DNA of 64,000 bases from Bacteroidota bacterium (GTDB lineage Bacteria > Bacteroidota > Rhodothermia > JANXDC01), in NCBI GenBank assembly GCA_025998875.1, contig AP024675.1:1523549-1587548 (forward strand), given 5' to 3'. Positions 26,820 to 34,938 of this stretch are shown here, in pieces. Numbering within the stretch: the stretch's first letter is position 1; every line of letters begins with the position of its first letter. The position numbers were made by a program, and so were the translations under genes. The notes beneath the pieces are model-generated. The model was not told the DNA's origin. It searched no databases and saw nothing but the letters and a program-made list of their open reading frames with translations.

Positions 26820-28115
26820 ATGAAGAGCGTCGCGTTCGGCTTCATACTCACCGGGTTGCTGAGCTACTCCGTATTCGCCCAGGCCCAGGTGCCCAATGAT
26901 CCAGAGGCGCTGACGCAGTACAGCCTCTACTACGAGTACTACAAGAACAAGGACTACGCAAGCGCCCTGCCCTACATCCGCTGGATGTTGCAGAACCGCC
27001 CCGTATTTCGCATCTCGCCCTCCACCCCGGCGGATCGAAACTGGGAGCGGGCTGTGGAGATCTACGAGGGCGTGGCCGCCCTGCAGCAGGACGGGGCAAA
27101 AAAGAAGGCCTATCTCGATTCGGCGCTGGCGCTACACGATCGGGTAATCGAGGTGATGAAGCAGCACCAGGTGGCCGACTTCGATGAGGCGCGCTGGTAT
27201 CTCATGAAGGGGGCTTTCCTGCAGCGCCATGCGGAACAGTATCCGGATCGGCAGGGCGAGGTGCTGGAGCTGTACCTGAAGGGCTTCCGTATGGCCCCGG
27301 ATCGCACCCCGCCGTATTACCCCACCTACATCGCGGCCGAACTGGTGCGGCAGGGACGGATGGAGGAGGCCCTGGCCTTCATGGATGAAGCCGAACCCTA
27401 TTACAAAGACAACGCGGAGGTCAAGAATTACTTCGATCAGCTGCGGGATCAGCTGCTGCGTCGGCCCGAAGATCGGGTGGCGTTCGTAGAGCGCAAGTTC
27501 TCCGAGAACCCCCAGAATGTGGATCTGGCCAAGGAGCTCTTCGAACTCTACCGCCAGCTGGGCATGCGGGACAAACAGCGCGAGTTGGGCCGTAAACTGC
27601 TTGGCATGGAGCCTTCGGCCAAGCTCTACATCATGCTCGGACAACTGGAGCTGGAAGACGGCAACTACACCCAGGCCCTGCAGTATTACGAAAAGGCGCT
27701 CTCCCTCAATCCCGATTCGGAGACGCGCAAGGTCGTCTACTACAACATGGCGCTGGCTTATCAGAATATGGGCAGACTCCCCATGGCGCGCACCTATGCC
27801 CGAAGGGCCCTCGAGGCGGATCCCGATTGGGGAGAACCCTATCTGCTGATCGCCACCCTCTACGCTACGGCGGTGCAGAACTGCGGTAAGTTCGAGCGCG
27901 AAGACCGGGCCGTCTACTGGCTGGTAGACGACTATCTGGAGCGGGCCAAGCGAGATCCTAGCGTGGCCGCGCGCGCCAGCCAGCTACAGGCCCAGTACCG
28001 GCGTTACTTCCCCACGGCCGAGGATAAGTTTTTCAAGGGCTGGAAGGATGGGGAGCGCTATCTGATCAACTACGGCTGTTATGAGTGGATTAGTGAGGCA
28101 ACGACCATCCGGTAG
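26820..28115 (+). CDS. exported tetratricopeptide repeat protein
   Basis: A 431-residue TPR protein with a signal peptide (MKSVAFGFILTGLLSYSVFAQAQ). TPR-like pairs include ALTQYSLYYEYYKNKDYASALPYIRWML, LYIMLGQLELEDGNYTQALQYYEKALSLNPDSETRKVVYYNMALAYQNMGRLPMARTYARRALEADP split over several segments here. The last 70 residues (CGKFEREDRAVYWLVDDYLERA) resemble Bacteroidota TPR proteins of unknown role. It is third in the DUF4270-like/barrel/TPR operon and is followed by a strong terminator. Confidence 0.85.
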   Translation: MKSVAFGFILTGLLSYSVFAQAQVPNDPEALTQYSLYYEYYKNKDYASALPYIRWMLQNRPVFRISPSTPADRNWERAVEIYEGVAALQQDGAKKKAYLDSALALHDRVIEVMKQHQVADFDEARWYLMKGAFLQRHAEQYPDRQGEVLELYLKGFRMAPDRTPPYYPTYIAAELVRQGRMEEALAFMDEAEPYYKDNAEVKNYFDQLRDQLLRRPEDRVAFVERKFSENPQNVDLAKELFELYRQLGMRDKQRELGRKLLGMEPSAKLYIMLGQLELEDGNYTQALQYYEKALSLNPDSETRKVVYYNMALAYQNMGRLPMARTYARRALEADPDWGEPYLLIATLYATAVQNCGKFEREDRAVYWLVDDYLERAKRDPSVAARASQLQAQYRRYFPTAEDKFFKGWKDGERYLINYGCYEWISEATTIR

Positions 28116-28140
28116 AGGAAAAGAGCTGAACTGCTCAAGG

Positions 28141-28178
28141 GGGCGGATCCGGAGCTTGCCGGGTTCGCCCTGTTTTTA
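28141..28178 (+). terminator. Rho-independent terminator after the DUF4270/barrel/TPR operon
   Basis: A 12-bp stem (28141-28152 with 28159-28170, with two G-T pairs) and six-base loop, followed by TGTTTTTATT. It lies 25 bases after the TPR gene's stop. Confidence 0.8.
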
Positions 28179-28207
28179 TTAACGTTCAGGCAAAAGGCAC
28201 TATCAAG

Positions 28208-31200
28208 ATGCCATCGCGGGCGATTCTCCACGGTCCCGCTCAAGCCTGGGCAGAACGGCTCCATCGTTTGCGGGCGCGCTATTACATGCGCTCAGCCCTC
28301 GTGGGCCTGTTGTATGCGCTTCAGGGGGCGGGTCTGCTGCTTTTGCTGGCCACGCTGATCGAGCTGCTGTGGTGGTCCCCTCCGCTGGCGCGGCAGGCCT
28401 TCTGGGTGCTTTTTGCGGCCCTGCTGGCCGGGTGGCTGGCCTATGGCGTGGCTTTGCCCCTGTTGCGTCGGGCAGGAGTACTGGAGGCCGTCTCGCTGGA
28501 AGAGGTCGCCGGCTGGATCGTTCGCGCCCGTCCGGAAGCGGGGTATCGCCTCCTGAGTCTGATCCAGCTCGGCCGCCGCGTGCCCGAAGGGGCTTCTGGG
28601 ACCCTCTGGGAACGGGCGCTTGAGCAACTCGATGGACAGCTGCGCGGCTTCGATCCCGAAAAGGCGGCATACCGGCCTGTCCCCTCGAAATACACGCTGG
28701 GTGCCCTTGTTCCGTGGTTGCTCTACGGGCTTCTGATGGTCGGTGGCCCGGAATCCTTCCAACAGGCGGGGTATCGGCTCTGGGATCCTTTTACGCGCTT
28801 TGAACGCCCTCAGCCGTTTCGCTGGATCGTGCATCCCGGGGATGTGGAGCTGGTTCGAGGCGCCTCACTGGAGATCATGGCCCGCGCGGAAGGCCATTTC
28901 TGGCCCCGGCGGGCTGTGCTCGAGATGCGCGCTCTCGGAATCGTACGTCCGGATACCGTTCTGCTGCGCGCCGATTCGACGGGACGCTTCCGCTATACAC
29001 TCCCCGATGTGCGCGCCCCGCTGGCCTATCGGATCTCGGCCGAGGGGGTGCAGAGCCCCTGGTTTGCCGTCACCGTTGTAGAGCGTCCCCTGGTGCGCCA
29101 GCTTTTCGTGCGCCTGCTTTTCCCCGCTTATCTGCAGCTGCCCCCGCGCGCCCTGGCCCCGAACGTGGGGGAGATCCTCGCCCCCCGGGGCACGCAGGTG
29201 CTGCTCGAGGCCCAGGTCAATAAACCTGTCCAGCGCGCGGAGGTGCGTTTTGCCTCGGGCCGTGTGTTGCCGCTTCGCCTCGAGGGGACCCGCCTTATAG
29301 GGCGCTTTGCCGTCGCAGAAGAAGATGTGTACTGGATCTGGGCCCAGGACGAAAAGGGGCTTTCCACCCTGGACCCGATCCAATATCGCATCACGCCCAT
29401 TGCGGATGAACCTCCCTGGATCGGCTTGCTGGAGCCGGACCCGGATTTCCGGCTCACCGAGGCGCTGCAGGTGCCCATGAGGATCCGTATCGCGGACGAT
29501 GTGGGCTTTTCGGATTTGCGGCTCTATTATCGGCGCAGCCAGTCGGCTTACGGACCGGCGGACTCCCTCTGGCAGGTCGTCGAACTGCCCATCCAGAAAC
29601 CCAAACCCACCACGCAAGAGCTCGCCTGGACGTGGGACCTTCAGCCTCTGGGTTTGGTTCCGGGAGATGAGGTGGAGTACTACCTGGAGGTGCGGGATAA
29701 CGACGAGGTATCCGGACCCAAGAGGGCGCGCACCGGACTTTTTCGGGCCCGCTTTCCCACGCTGGAAGAGCGTTTTGCCGCCATGGAGGCCGCCGGGCAA
29801 AGCCTGGAGCAGGCCCTGGAGGATCTGCTCTCCCGGGCTCAGCAGTTCGGTCAGGCCTATCAGAGTTTTCAGCAGGAACTGCGCCGAAAAGCCGAGCCCA
29901 CTTGGGAGGATGAGCGCCGCCTCGAACAGCTGCGTCAGGAGCAGCAGGCCATTGAGGAGGAAGCCGCCCGGATCGCCGAGCAGGTGGCCGAGATGAGCCG
30001 GGATGCGCAGGAGAACCGACTCCTCTCTGCGGAGACGCTGCAGCGGCTGCGCCAGCTCGAGCAGACCCTGCGGGAAATCCAGGATCCCGCCTTCCAGGAG
30101 GCCCTGCGCCAGCTGCAGGAGGCCATGCAGCGACTTTCCCTGCCCCAGATAGGGCAGTGGCTCGATCGGATCCAGATCAACGAATCTGAGCTCCGGCGCA
30201 TGCTGGAGCGCACCCTTGAGCTCCTGCGTCAGGCTCAGCTGCTCGGTCGGCTCGATGAGCTCCAGCGCCGGGCCGAAGAGCTGGCGCGCACGGAAGCAGA
30301 ACTGCGTCAGCGGGCCGCCGAGCTCGATCCCCGCAATACAGAAGCCCGTCAGCAGTTGGGCCTTAGCCAGGAGCAGGCCGCAGAGCGGGCCGAAACCCTC
30401 GCCCGGGAACTGGAACAGCTCCAGGAGCGTCTGCGCGAGTTGCGCCGGAATCGGGCCGCCGAACAGGTAGAACGCGAACGTCAGGGCCTGGAGCAGACCC
30501 CTTCGCAAATGCGCCAGAATGCCGGCGAGCTCCGAGAGGGCGATCTGCGCCGGGCGGGAGAACAGCTTGAACAGTTCCAGCAACAGTTCAATGCGCTCGC
30601 CGAGCAGATGCGTGCGCTCAGCCAGTCCCTGCAGGCCCAGCAACAGCAGATCAATGCCGCCGCGCTCAGGCGGGCGCTGGAGGAAACGCTCGCCCTCTCC
30701 GAACAGCAGGAGGCGCTGCGACGCAGTTTTACGCCGAACACGGAATCCATGAACCTGCTGCGCACCCGGGCCCGGGAGCAGGAACAGATCCGCCGCAGTT
30801 TCACGCGCCTGCGCGATACCCTGAGCGCGCTCTCTCGCCGTGTGCCCGAGATGAACGAGACCATACTGCAGCGCTCCCGTGAAGCGCTCGAGCATATGCA
30901 GCGGGCTACAGAGGCGCTCTCTGACCTGCGGGCTATGGAGGCGATCGGATATCAACGCGGGGCGATGAAGGGGCTTAACGACCTGGCCCTGCTATTGGCC
31001 GATGCGCTCAGCCAGGTGCAGGCCGGTGCACAGGCCGGCATGATGAGCCTATCGCAGCTGACCGAAGAGCTCCGACGTATGGCCGAACAGCAGGCCCGAC
31101 TGAATGAGCAGATTCAGGAGATGTTGAATAGAATGCAGTCCTCCGGACGGCTACCCGTGGACCTGCAGCAGCGGCTCGAACAGATGGCCCTCCAGCAGGA

Positions 31201-31639
31201 GATGATCCGTAGACAACTGGAGCAGCTCGCCCGCCAGGAACAGCGCGCCGGCGCGCGCCGCGTGCTCGGCGATCTAGAGCAAATCGCCCGTCAGATGCAG
31301 GAGACCATCGGCGAGCTCCTGGAAAAGCAGTTGGGCCCCACCACGGTTCGGCGTCAGCAGCAGATCCTGCAGCGTCTGCTGGACGCGCAGCGTTCCATTC
31401 GCGAGCGTGATGAGGAGCCCCGGCGCCAGGCCCGAACGGCCCAGACCCCGGATCGGGACAGCCCGGCACCCCTGCGGCTTGAAGAGCTCCGAAGCCGGCT
31501 CGAAAGGGATCTGATGCGCGCCCTCGAAGCAGGCTACGCACCGGATTACGAGGCGCTCATCCGGCGCTACTTTGAGCTGCTGCAGAAACAGAACGGCCGG
31601 CCCGGCGAACCGGCCTCGGAAGGGGTACGTCCACGGTAA
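28208..31639 (+). CDS. DUF4175-like membrane protein with very long coiled coil
   Basis: A 1143-residue protein. It has two N-terminal helices (about 35-58 and 65-85), a third near 160-175, a beta-rich region to about 500 and then about 600 residues of near-continuous helical heptads rich in Gln, Glu, Arg, Leu and Ala (RQQLGLSQEQAAERAETL, QQQINAAALRRAL, ...). This matches the DUF4175 family of Bacteroidota. Its role is unknown. It has its own gene space: a terminator before it and a convergent DUF302 gene after it, 18 bases away. Confidence 0.82.
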   Translation: MPSRAILHGPAQAWAERLHRLRARYYMRSALVGLLYALQGAGLLLLLATLIELLWWSPPLARQAFWVLFAALLAGWLAYGVALPLLRRAGVLEAVSLEEVAGWIVRARPEAGYRLLSLIQLGRRVPEGASGTLWERALEQLDGQLRGFDPEKAAYRPVPSKYTLGALVPWLLYGLLMVGGPESFQQAGYRLWDPFTRFERPQPFRWIVHPGDVELVRGASLEIMARAEGHFWPRRAVLEMRALGIVRPDTVLLRADSTGRFRYTLPDVRAPLAYRISAEGVQSPWFAVTVVERPLVRQLFVRLLFPAYLQLPPRALAPNVGEILAPRGTQVLLEAQVNKPVQRAEVRFASGRVLPLRLEGTRLIGRFAVAEEDVYWIWAQDEKGLSTLDPIQYRITPIADEPPWIGLLEPDPDFRLTEALQVPMRIRIADDVGFSDLRLYYRRSQSAYGPADSLWQVVELPIQKPKPTTQELAWTWDLQPLGLVPGDEVEYYLEVRDNDEVSGPKRARTGLFRARFPTLEERFAAMEAAGQSLEQALEDLLSRAQQFGQAYQSFQQELRRKAEPTWEDERRLEQLRQEQQAIEEEAARIAEQVAEMSRDAQENRLLSAETLQRLRQLEQTLREIQDPAFQEALRQLQEAMQRLSLPQIGQWLDRIQINESELRRMLERTLELLRQAQLLGRLDELQRRAEELARTEAELRQRAAELDPRNTEARQQLGLSQEQAAERAETLARELEQLQERLRELRRNRAAEQVERERQGLEQTPSQMRQNAGELREGDLRRAGEQLEQFQQQFNALAEQMRALSQSLQAQQQQINAAALRRALEETLALSEQQEALRRSFTPNTESMNLLRTRAREQEQIRRSFTRLRDTLSALSRRVPEMNETILQRSREALEHMQRATEALSDLRAMEAIGYQRGAMKGLNDLALLLADALSQVQAGAQAGMMSLSQLTEELRRMAEQQARLNEQIQEMLNRMQSSGRLPVDLQQRLEQMALQQEMIRRQLEQLARQEQRAGARRVLGDLEQIARQMQETIGELLEKQLGPTTVRRQQQILQRLLDAQRSIRERDEEPRRQARTAQTPDRDSPAPLRLEELRSRLERDLMRALEAGYAPDYEALIRRYFELLQKQNGRPGEPASEGVRPR

Positions 31640-31657
31640 AAGGCCCTTCCTTCAGGC

Positions 31658-32065
31658 TCAGAGAGCAGCAAGCACCCGCTCCAGGCGCGCGCGCACCTCG
31701 CGGGCTATCTCCTCCACAGCGGGGTTGTGAACAACCTCCATCATGGTGCGCGGTTCGACGGCGGCCACCGTAACCTGCCCGTTCTGCTCGTAGACCACCA
31801 CGTTGCAGGGCAGCAGCAGACCTAGGTCGAACTCGGCCTGCAGAGCTCGGTAGGCCAGGGGGGGATTGCAGGCGCCCAGGATCACATACGGGGGGAAATC
31901 CGCTACGCCGAGTTTTTTGTGCAGGGTGGCGCGCACGTCAATCTCCGTCAGCACCCCGAAGCCTTCCTGGGCCAGAGCGGATCGGGTGCGGTCGAGCGCT
32001 TCTTGGAAAGAATACGGCACGGTGCGTTTGATGCCGTATCGGGTGGAGAGATCCAGCTCCCTCAT
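31658..32065 (-). CDS. DUF302 domain protein
   Basis: A 135-residue protein of the DUF302 family, with the start YGIKRTVPYSFQEALDRTRSALAQEGFGVLTEIDVRA split as two blocks, KLGVADFPPYVILGACNPPLAYRAL and LLLPCNVVVYEQNGQVTV, typical of the fold. The conserved Cys pair region GACNP/LLPCN is there. Its biochemical role is unknown; many members lie near redox or metal genes. It is the last of four genes on the minus strand starting with an ECF sigma factor, and overlaps the DUF1858 gene by four bases. Confidence 0.9.
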   Translation of the reverse strand: MRELDLSTRYGIKRTVPYSFQEALDRTRSALAQEGFGVLTEIDVRATLHKKLGVADFPPYVILGACNPPLAYRALQAEFDLGLLLPCNVVVYEQNGQVTVAAVEPRTMMEVVHNPAVEEIAREVRARLERVLAAL

Positions 32066-32277
32066 GCCGAGTCCTCCGCTTTTGGGTCAACGATCTCATT
32101 CAACCGGGACAGCAGGGGGCCCAGATCGACCCCTCGGGAGGTGGCCACCTCTTCGAGCGTGCCCCAGATGGGCTCGCCGCAGACCACACAGACGATCCCG
32201 TAGTCCATCAATACGGACACAAGCTCGGGATATCGGGCCACGATTTCCTCAATGGGGGTTTCCGGCCGAATCTTCAT
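32062..32277 (-). CDS. DUF1858 domain protein with CxxC motif
   Basis: A 71-residue protein fully covered by a DUF1858 domain: MKIRPETPIEEIVARYPELVSVLMDYG and CVVCGEPIWGTLEEVATSRG. Families of this kind carry a conserved Cys pair near the middle and are found with redox proteins such as hybrid-cluster proteins. The start at 32277 is preceded by GGAG; the frame is open to 32331 but that would run deep into the preceding gene. It overlaps the zinc-finger gene by 29 bases and the DUF302 gene by four. Confidence 0.85.
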   Translation of the reverse strand: MKIRPETPIEEIVARYPELVSVLMDYGIVCVVCGEPIWGTLEEVATSRGVDLGPLLSRLNEIVDPKAEDSA

Positions 32278-32494
32278 GACCGAGCTCCAGTATGGCCAGC
32301 AGGCGCTGGCATAGTTCCGCAGGTGCCTCATGGCGCAGGGTGCGATAGAGGCGAATCGTCTCGCGGAGCGAGTTCAAATAAGCGCGGCACTCCGGACAGG
32401 CCTCCAGATGTTCCCGCAGTCGGGCGCACTCCGGCCGGGAGAGCGCCTCTTCGAAATGCTCACAGAGCTGTTCGATGTACTGCCGGCAGCCCAT
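32249..32494 (-). CDS. zinc-finger anti-sigma factor
   Basis: An 81-residue protein with the zf-HC2-type pattern: H29, C33, C36 (HLEACPEC) with earlier Cys at 3, 11 and 23. Such short proteins bind the sigma factor encoded directly upstream and release it on zinc or thiol changes. It has no membrane helix, so it is a soluble ZAS-type anti-sigma. It starts three bases after the sigma factor gene and overlaps DUF1858 downstream. Confidence 0.85.
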   Translation of the reverse strand: MGCRQYIEQLCEHFEEALSRPECARLREHLEACPECRAYLNSLRETIRLYRTLRHEAPAELCQRLLAILELGHEDSAGNPH

Positions 32495-32497
32495 AAG

Positions 32498-33085
32498 CTA
32501 GGTCCTCTCCTTCAGGTAGGCCTCCAGCCGATTGCGCACATGCGCCCGGGCACGCTTGAGCCGTCCTTTGGCGGCCCACTCCGTCTGTCCCGTCATGGCG
32601 GCCACTTCTCCAATCGGGATATCCTCCACATCTCGAAGCAGGAACACCAGACGGGTCAGCGGGGGCAGTTCGGCAAGCCAGCGGTCCAGATGTTCCCTCA
32701 GCTCTGTGGTCAGCATCCGATCCAGGGGCGTTTCTCCGCCCTGAGCTCGGGTATGCACCTCCTGCGCCAGCCCCTCCGGAGGTTCTTCCAGGGAGACCGT
32801 CTTCAGGCGCCTTCGCCTCAGGCGCATGAGCGCCGTATTCGTGGCGATACGATACAGCCACGTATAGAGACTGGAGCGCCCGTCAAATCGGGGGAGCCCC
32901 CGATAGGCCTGCAGGAAAACCTCCTGGAGCGCGTCCTCGGTCTCCGTGCGGTTGCGCAGCATCCGGTACAGCAGATCATAGAGCCGGTGCTGATACCGAA
33001 GCACAAGCTCGCGGAAAGCTTCTCGCTCCCCGGCCTGTAGCCGGAGTAGAAGCTCCTTTTCCTCTGTGTGGGTCATGAGATGCAC
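32498..33085 (-). CDS. ECF RNA polymerase sigma factor
   Basis: A 195-residue ECF sigma factor. Region 2 shows ELVLRYQHRLYDLLYRMLRN, EDALQEVFLQAYRGLPRFDGR and LYTWLYRIATN; region 4 has LPPLTRLVFLLRDVEDIPIGEVAAMTG and KGRLKRARAHVRNRL. GTG at 33085 has GGGGA spaced five bases upstream; ATG at 33076 is an alternative. It heads a tight operon with a zinc-finger anti-sigma, DUF1858 and DUF302, a redox-looking set. Inverted CCGGA arms, 13 bases apart, lie about 20-45 bases upstream, possibly part of its control. Confidence 0.93.
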   Translation of the reverse strand: MHLMTHTEEKELLLRLQAGEREAFRELVLRYQHRLYDLLYRMLRNRTETEDALQEVFLQAYRGLPRFDGRSSLYTWLYRIATNTALMRLRRRRLKTVSLEEPPEGLAQEVHTRAQGGETPLDRMLTTELREHLDRWLAELPPLTRLVFLLRDVEDIPIGEVAAMTGQTEWAAKGRLKRARAHVRNRLEAYLKERT

Positions 33086-33146
33086 CCGGTCCCCGAAAAT
33101 GTCAGCTCACCGGACAATATAATGCCTTCCGGGCTGGGCCCGTACG

Positions 33147-33482
33147 CTAAAAGCGCAGCGCTTTCTGGAGCCGAACAGCCCGCACATCGGGGTTGTCAAG
33201 GTATCGGCTACAGGTAACCGCCTTTCCGGACTCGATCGCCGGGGTGGAGATCACCACCTGCCCGATGCGGCGGTTCTGGCTGTCGAAGAGGGAAAAAACC
33301 AGCTGGACCTTCGAGATGGGATAGGAATTCGGGTTGACGATGCGGCACTCCAGGTACCGTTCCCCGGATCGCGTCTCTACCAGACGGATGTCGCTGACTT
33401 GCAGGGCGGGATCGGCCTCCTTCCCACATGCCCAGCTCAACATCAGCCACAGGGTCAGTAGCCCGCTCCACCAACAGCGCAT
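33147..33482 (-). CDS. small exported protein, FxLYD-like
   Basis: A 111-residue protein with a signal sequence ending in WACG, so probably a lipoprotein. The mature part has the pattern of a small immunoglobulin-like FxLYD domain: ECRIVNPNSYPISKVQLVFSLFD, then IGQVVISTPAIESGKAVTC. I do not know its role. It stands 61 bases upstream of the ECF sigma gene, same strand, and could be read through into it. Signal and domain are pattern-based. Confidence 0.65.
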   Translation of the reverse strand: MRCWWSGLLTLWLMLSWACGKEADPALQVSDIRLVETRSGERYLECRIVNPNSYPISKVQLVFSLFDSQNRRIGQVVISTPAIESGKAVTCSRYLDNPDVRAVRLQKALRF

Positions 33483-33590
33483 AAGCCCCTCGGATTTCTA
33501 AAAAGCGCCTCTACTAAACCGAGGCTTTCCCCGCTCTGTTCCGGCTGGCATGCCTCGGGCCTGGGGGGACACGTCTTCGGGAAGTTCGCA

Positions 33591-33622
33591 TTGCAATTGC
33601 CCGCCCGTTTTCTGTAGCTTGC
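33591..33622 (+). promoter_or_regulatory. Bacteroidota-type promoter of the glutaryl-CoA dehydrogenase gene
   Basis: TTG at 33591-33593, 21 bases, then TAGCTTGC at 33615-33622, 24 bases before the ATG at 33647. Confidence 0.45.
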
Positions 33623-33646
33623 CCGAAAACAGGAGGACAGAGATAT

Positions 33647-34840
33647 ATGGCCCAGCAAGCTGTCGCCACGCGTCCTTTCACCGGCGTGGATTACTATCAG
33701 CTCGATGCCTTGCTCAGCGAAGAGGAGCGCATGATTCGCGATACGGTGCGGGAGTGGATCTCTGAGCGCGTGGTGCCCATTATTGATCAATACGCGCAGG
33801 AGGCGCGCTTTCCCCTGCACCTCATCCCCGAGATGGCCCAGCTGGGTATTCTGGGCGCCAATCTGCCCGAAGAGTACGGCTGCGCCGGGCTCAATAGCGT
33901 CGCCTACGGGCTCATTATGCAGGAGCTGGAGCGGGGGGATTCGGCCATCCGCAGCTTTGCTTCTGTGCAGGGCTCGCTGGTGATGTATCCCATCTTCCGC
34001 TACGGATCCGAGGAGCAGAAACGCTACTGGTTGCCCAGGCTGGCCCGCGGTGAGGCGATCGGCTGTTTTGGACTTACAGAACCGGATTACGGGTCCAACC
34101 CGGGCGGGATGATCACGCGCGCCCGACGCGAGGGCAACTCCTGGGTGCTCAACGGGGCCAAGATGTGGATCACCAACGGCTCTATTGCCGATGTGGCCGT
34201 GGTCTGGGCTAAGGACGAGGAGGGCCAGATTCGGGGTTTTCTTGTCGAAAAGGGCACGCCGGGTTTTTCCGCCCCGGAGATGAAAAACAAATGGTCCCTG
34301 CGCGCCTCCGTGACCAGCGAGCTCATCTTCGAAGACTGCCGCATTCCCCTGGAGAACGAGCTTCCCCATGCTCGGGGCCTGAAGGCGCCGCTTTCCTGCC
34401 TGACCCAGGCCCGATATGGGATCGCCTGGGGCGCCATTGGAGCGGCGATGGACTGCTACGATGTGGCCCTGCGCTATGCGCGGGAGCGTATCCAGTTCGA
34501 TCGCCCCATCGCCAGCTTCCAGCTTATCCAGGAGAAGCTGGTCTTCATGCTCACGGAGATCACCAAAGCACAGCTGCTGGCTTGGCGTCTGGGGCGCATG
34601 AAGGATGAGGGCACCATGTCCCATACCCACGTCTCGTTGGCCAAGCGCAACAACGTGGCCATGGCGCTGGAGGTAGCCCGTACCGCCCGGCAGATTCTGG
34701 GCGCCAACGGGATCATGGGTGAGTATCCGATCATGCGCCACATGATGAACCTGGAGTCCGTGATCACATACGAGGGCACGCACGAGATCCACACGCTCAT
34801 CCTCGGGGAGGATATTACGGGCATACCGGCTTTCAAGTGA
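33647..34840 (+). CDS. gcdH: acyl-CoA dehydrogenase, glutaryl-CoA dehydrogenase type
   Basis: A 397-residue FAD enzyme. The C-terminal catalytic base lies in TYEGTHEIHTLILG and the substrate-binding arginine in RSFASVQGSLVMYPIF, the two marks that separate glutaryl-CoA dehydrogenase from other acyl-CoA dehydrogenases. IGCFGLTEPDYGSNPGGM and GAKMWITNGSIADV build the FAD site. It converts glutaryl-CoA to crotonyl-CoA in lysine and tryptophan breakdown. GAGGAC lies upstream of ATG 33647. It has its own promoter and a strong terminator after it, so it is probably monocistronic. Confidence 0.9.
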   Translation: MAQQAVATRPFTGVDYYQLDALLSEEERMIRDTVREWISERVVPIIDQYAQEARFPLHLIPEMAQLGILGANLPEEYGCAGLNSVAYGLIMQELERGDSAIRSFASVQGSLVMYPIFRYGSEEQKRYWLPRLARGEAIGCFGLTEPDYGSNPGGMITRARREGNSWVLNGAKMWITNGSIADVAVVWAKDEEGQIRGFLVEKGTPGFSAPEMKNKWSLRASVTSELIFEDCRIPLENELPHARGLKAPLSCLTQARYGIAWGAIGAAMDCYDVALRYARERIQFDRPIASFQLIQEKLVFMLTEITKAQLLAWRLGRMKDEGTMSHTHVSLAKRNNVAMALEVARTARQILGANGIMGEYPIMRHMMNLESVITYEGTHEIHTLILGEDITGIPAFK

Positions 34841-34850
34841 TCCCATCGCA

Positions 34851-34882
34851 AAAGAGGCCGGGACAAAGTTCCCGGCCTCTTT
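34851..34882. terminator. bidirectional Rho-independent terminator
   Basis: A perfect 13-bp stem (34851-34863 with 34870-34882) whose outer base pairs are A-T on one side and T-A on the other, between convergent gcdH and the receptor gene. It can serve both strands. Confidence 0.85.
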
Positions 34883-34938
34883 GTACGGTCCTCCGCCTCT
34901 ATGAACGCCCTCAGGGCGAGGGATCGGTCCGGATATGC

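Noticed and set aside
28865-30955. A 696-codon minus-strand frame opposite the DUF4175 gene
   Set aside because: Low-complexity mirror of the coiled coil on the plus strand; no domain.
33086-33146. A typical ECF autoregulated promoter before the minus-strand sigma gene
   Set aside because: GGAA and GTC-like elements are present but their spacing (about 11 bases) is too short; only an inverted CCGGA repeat remains.
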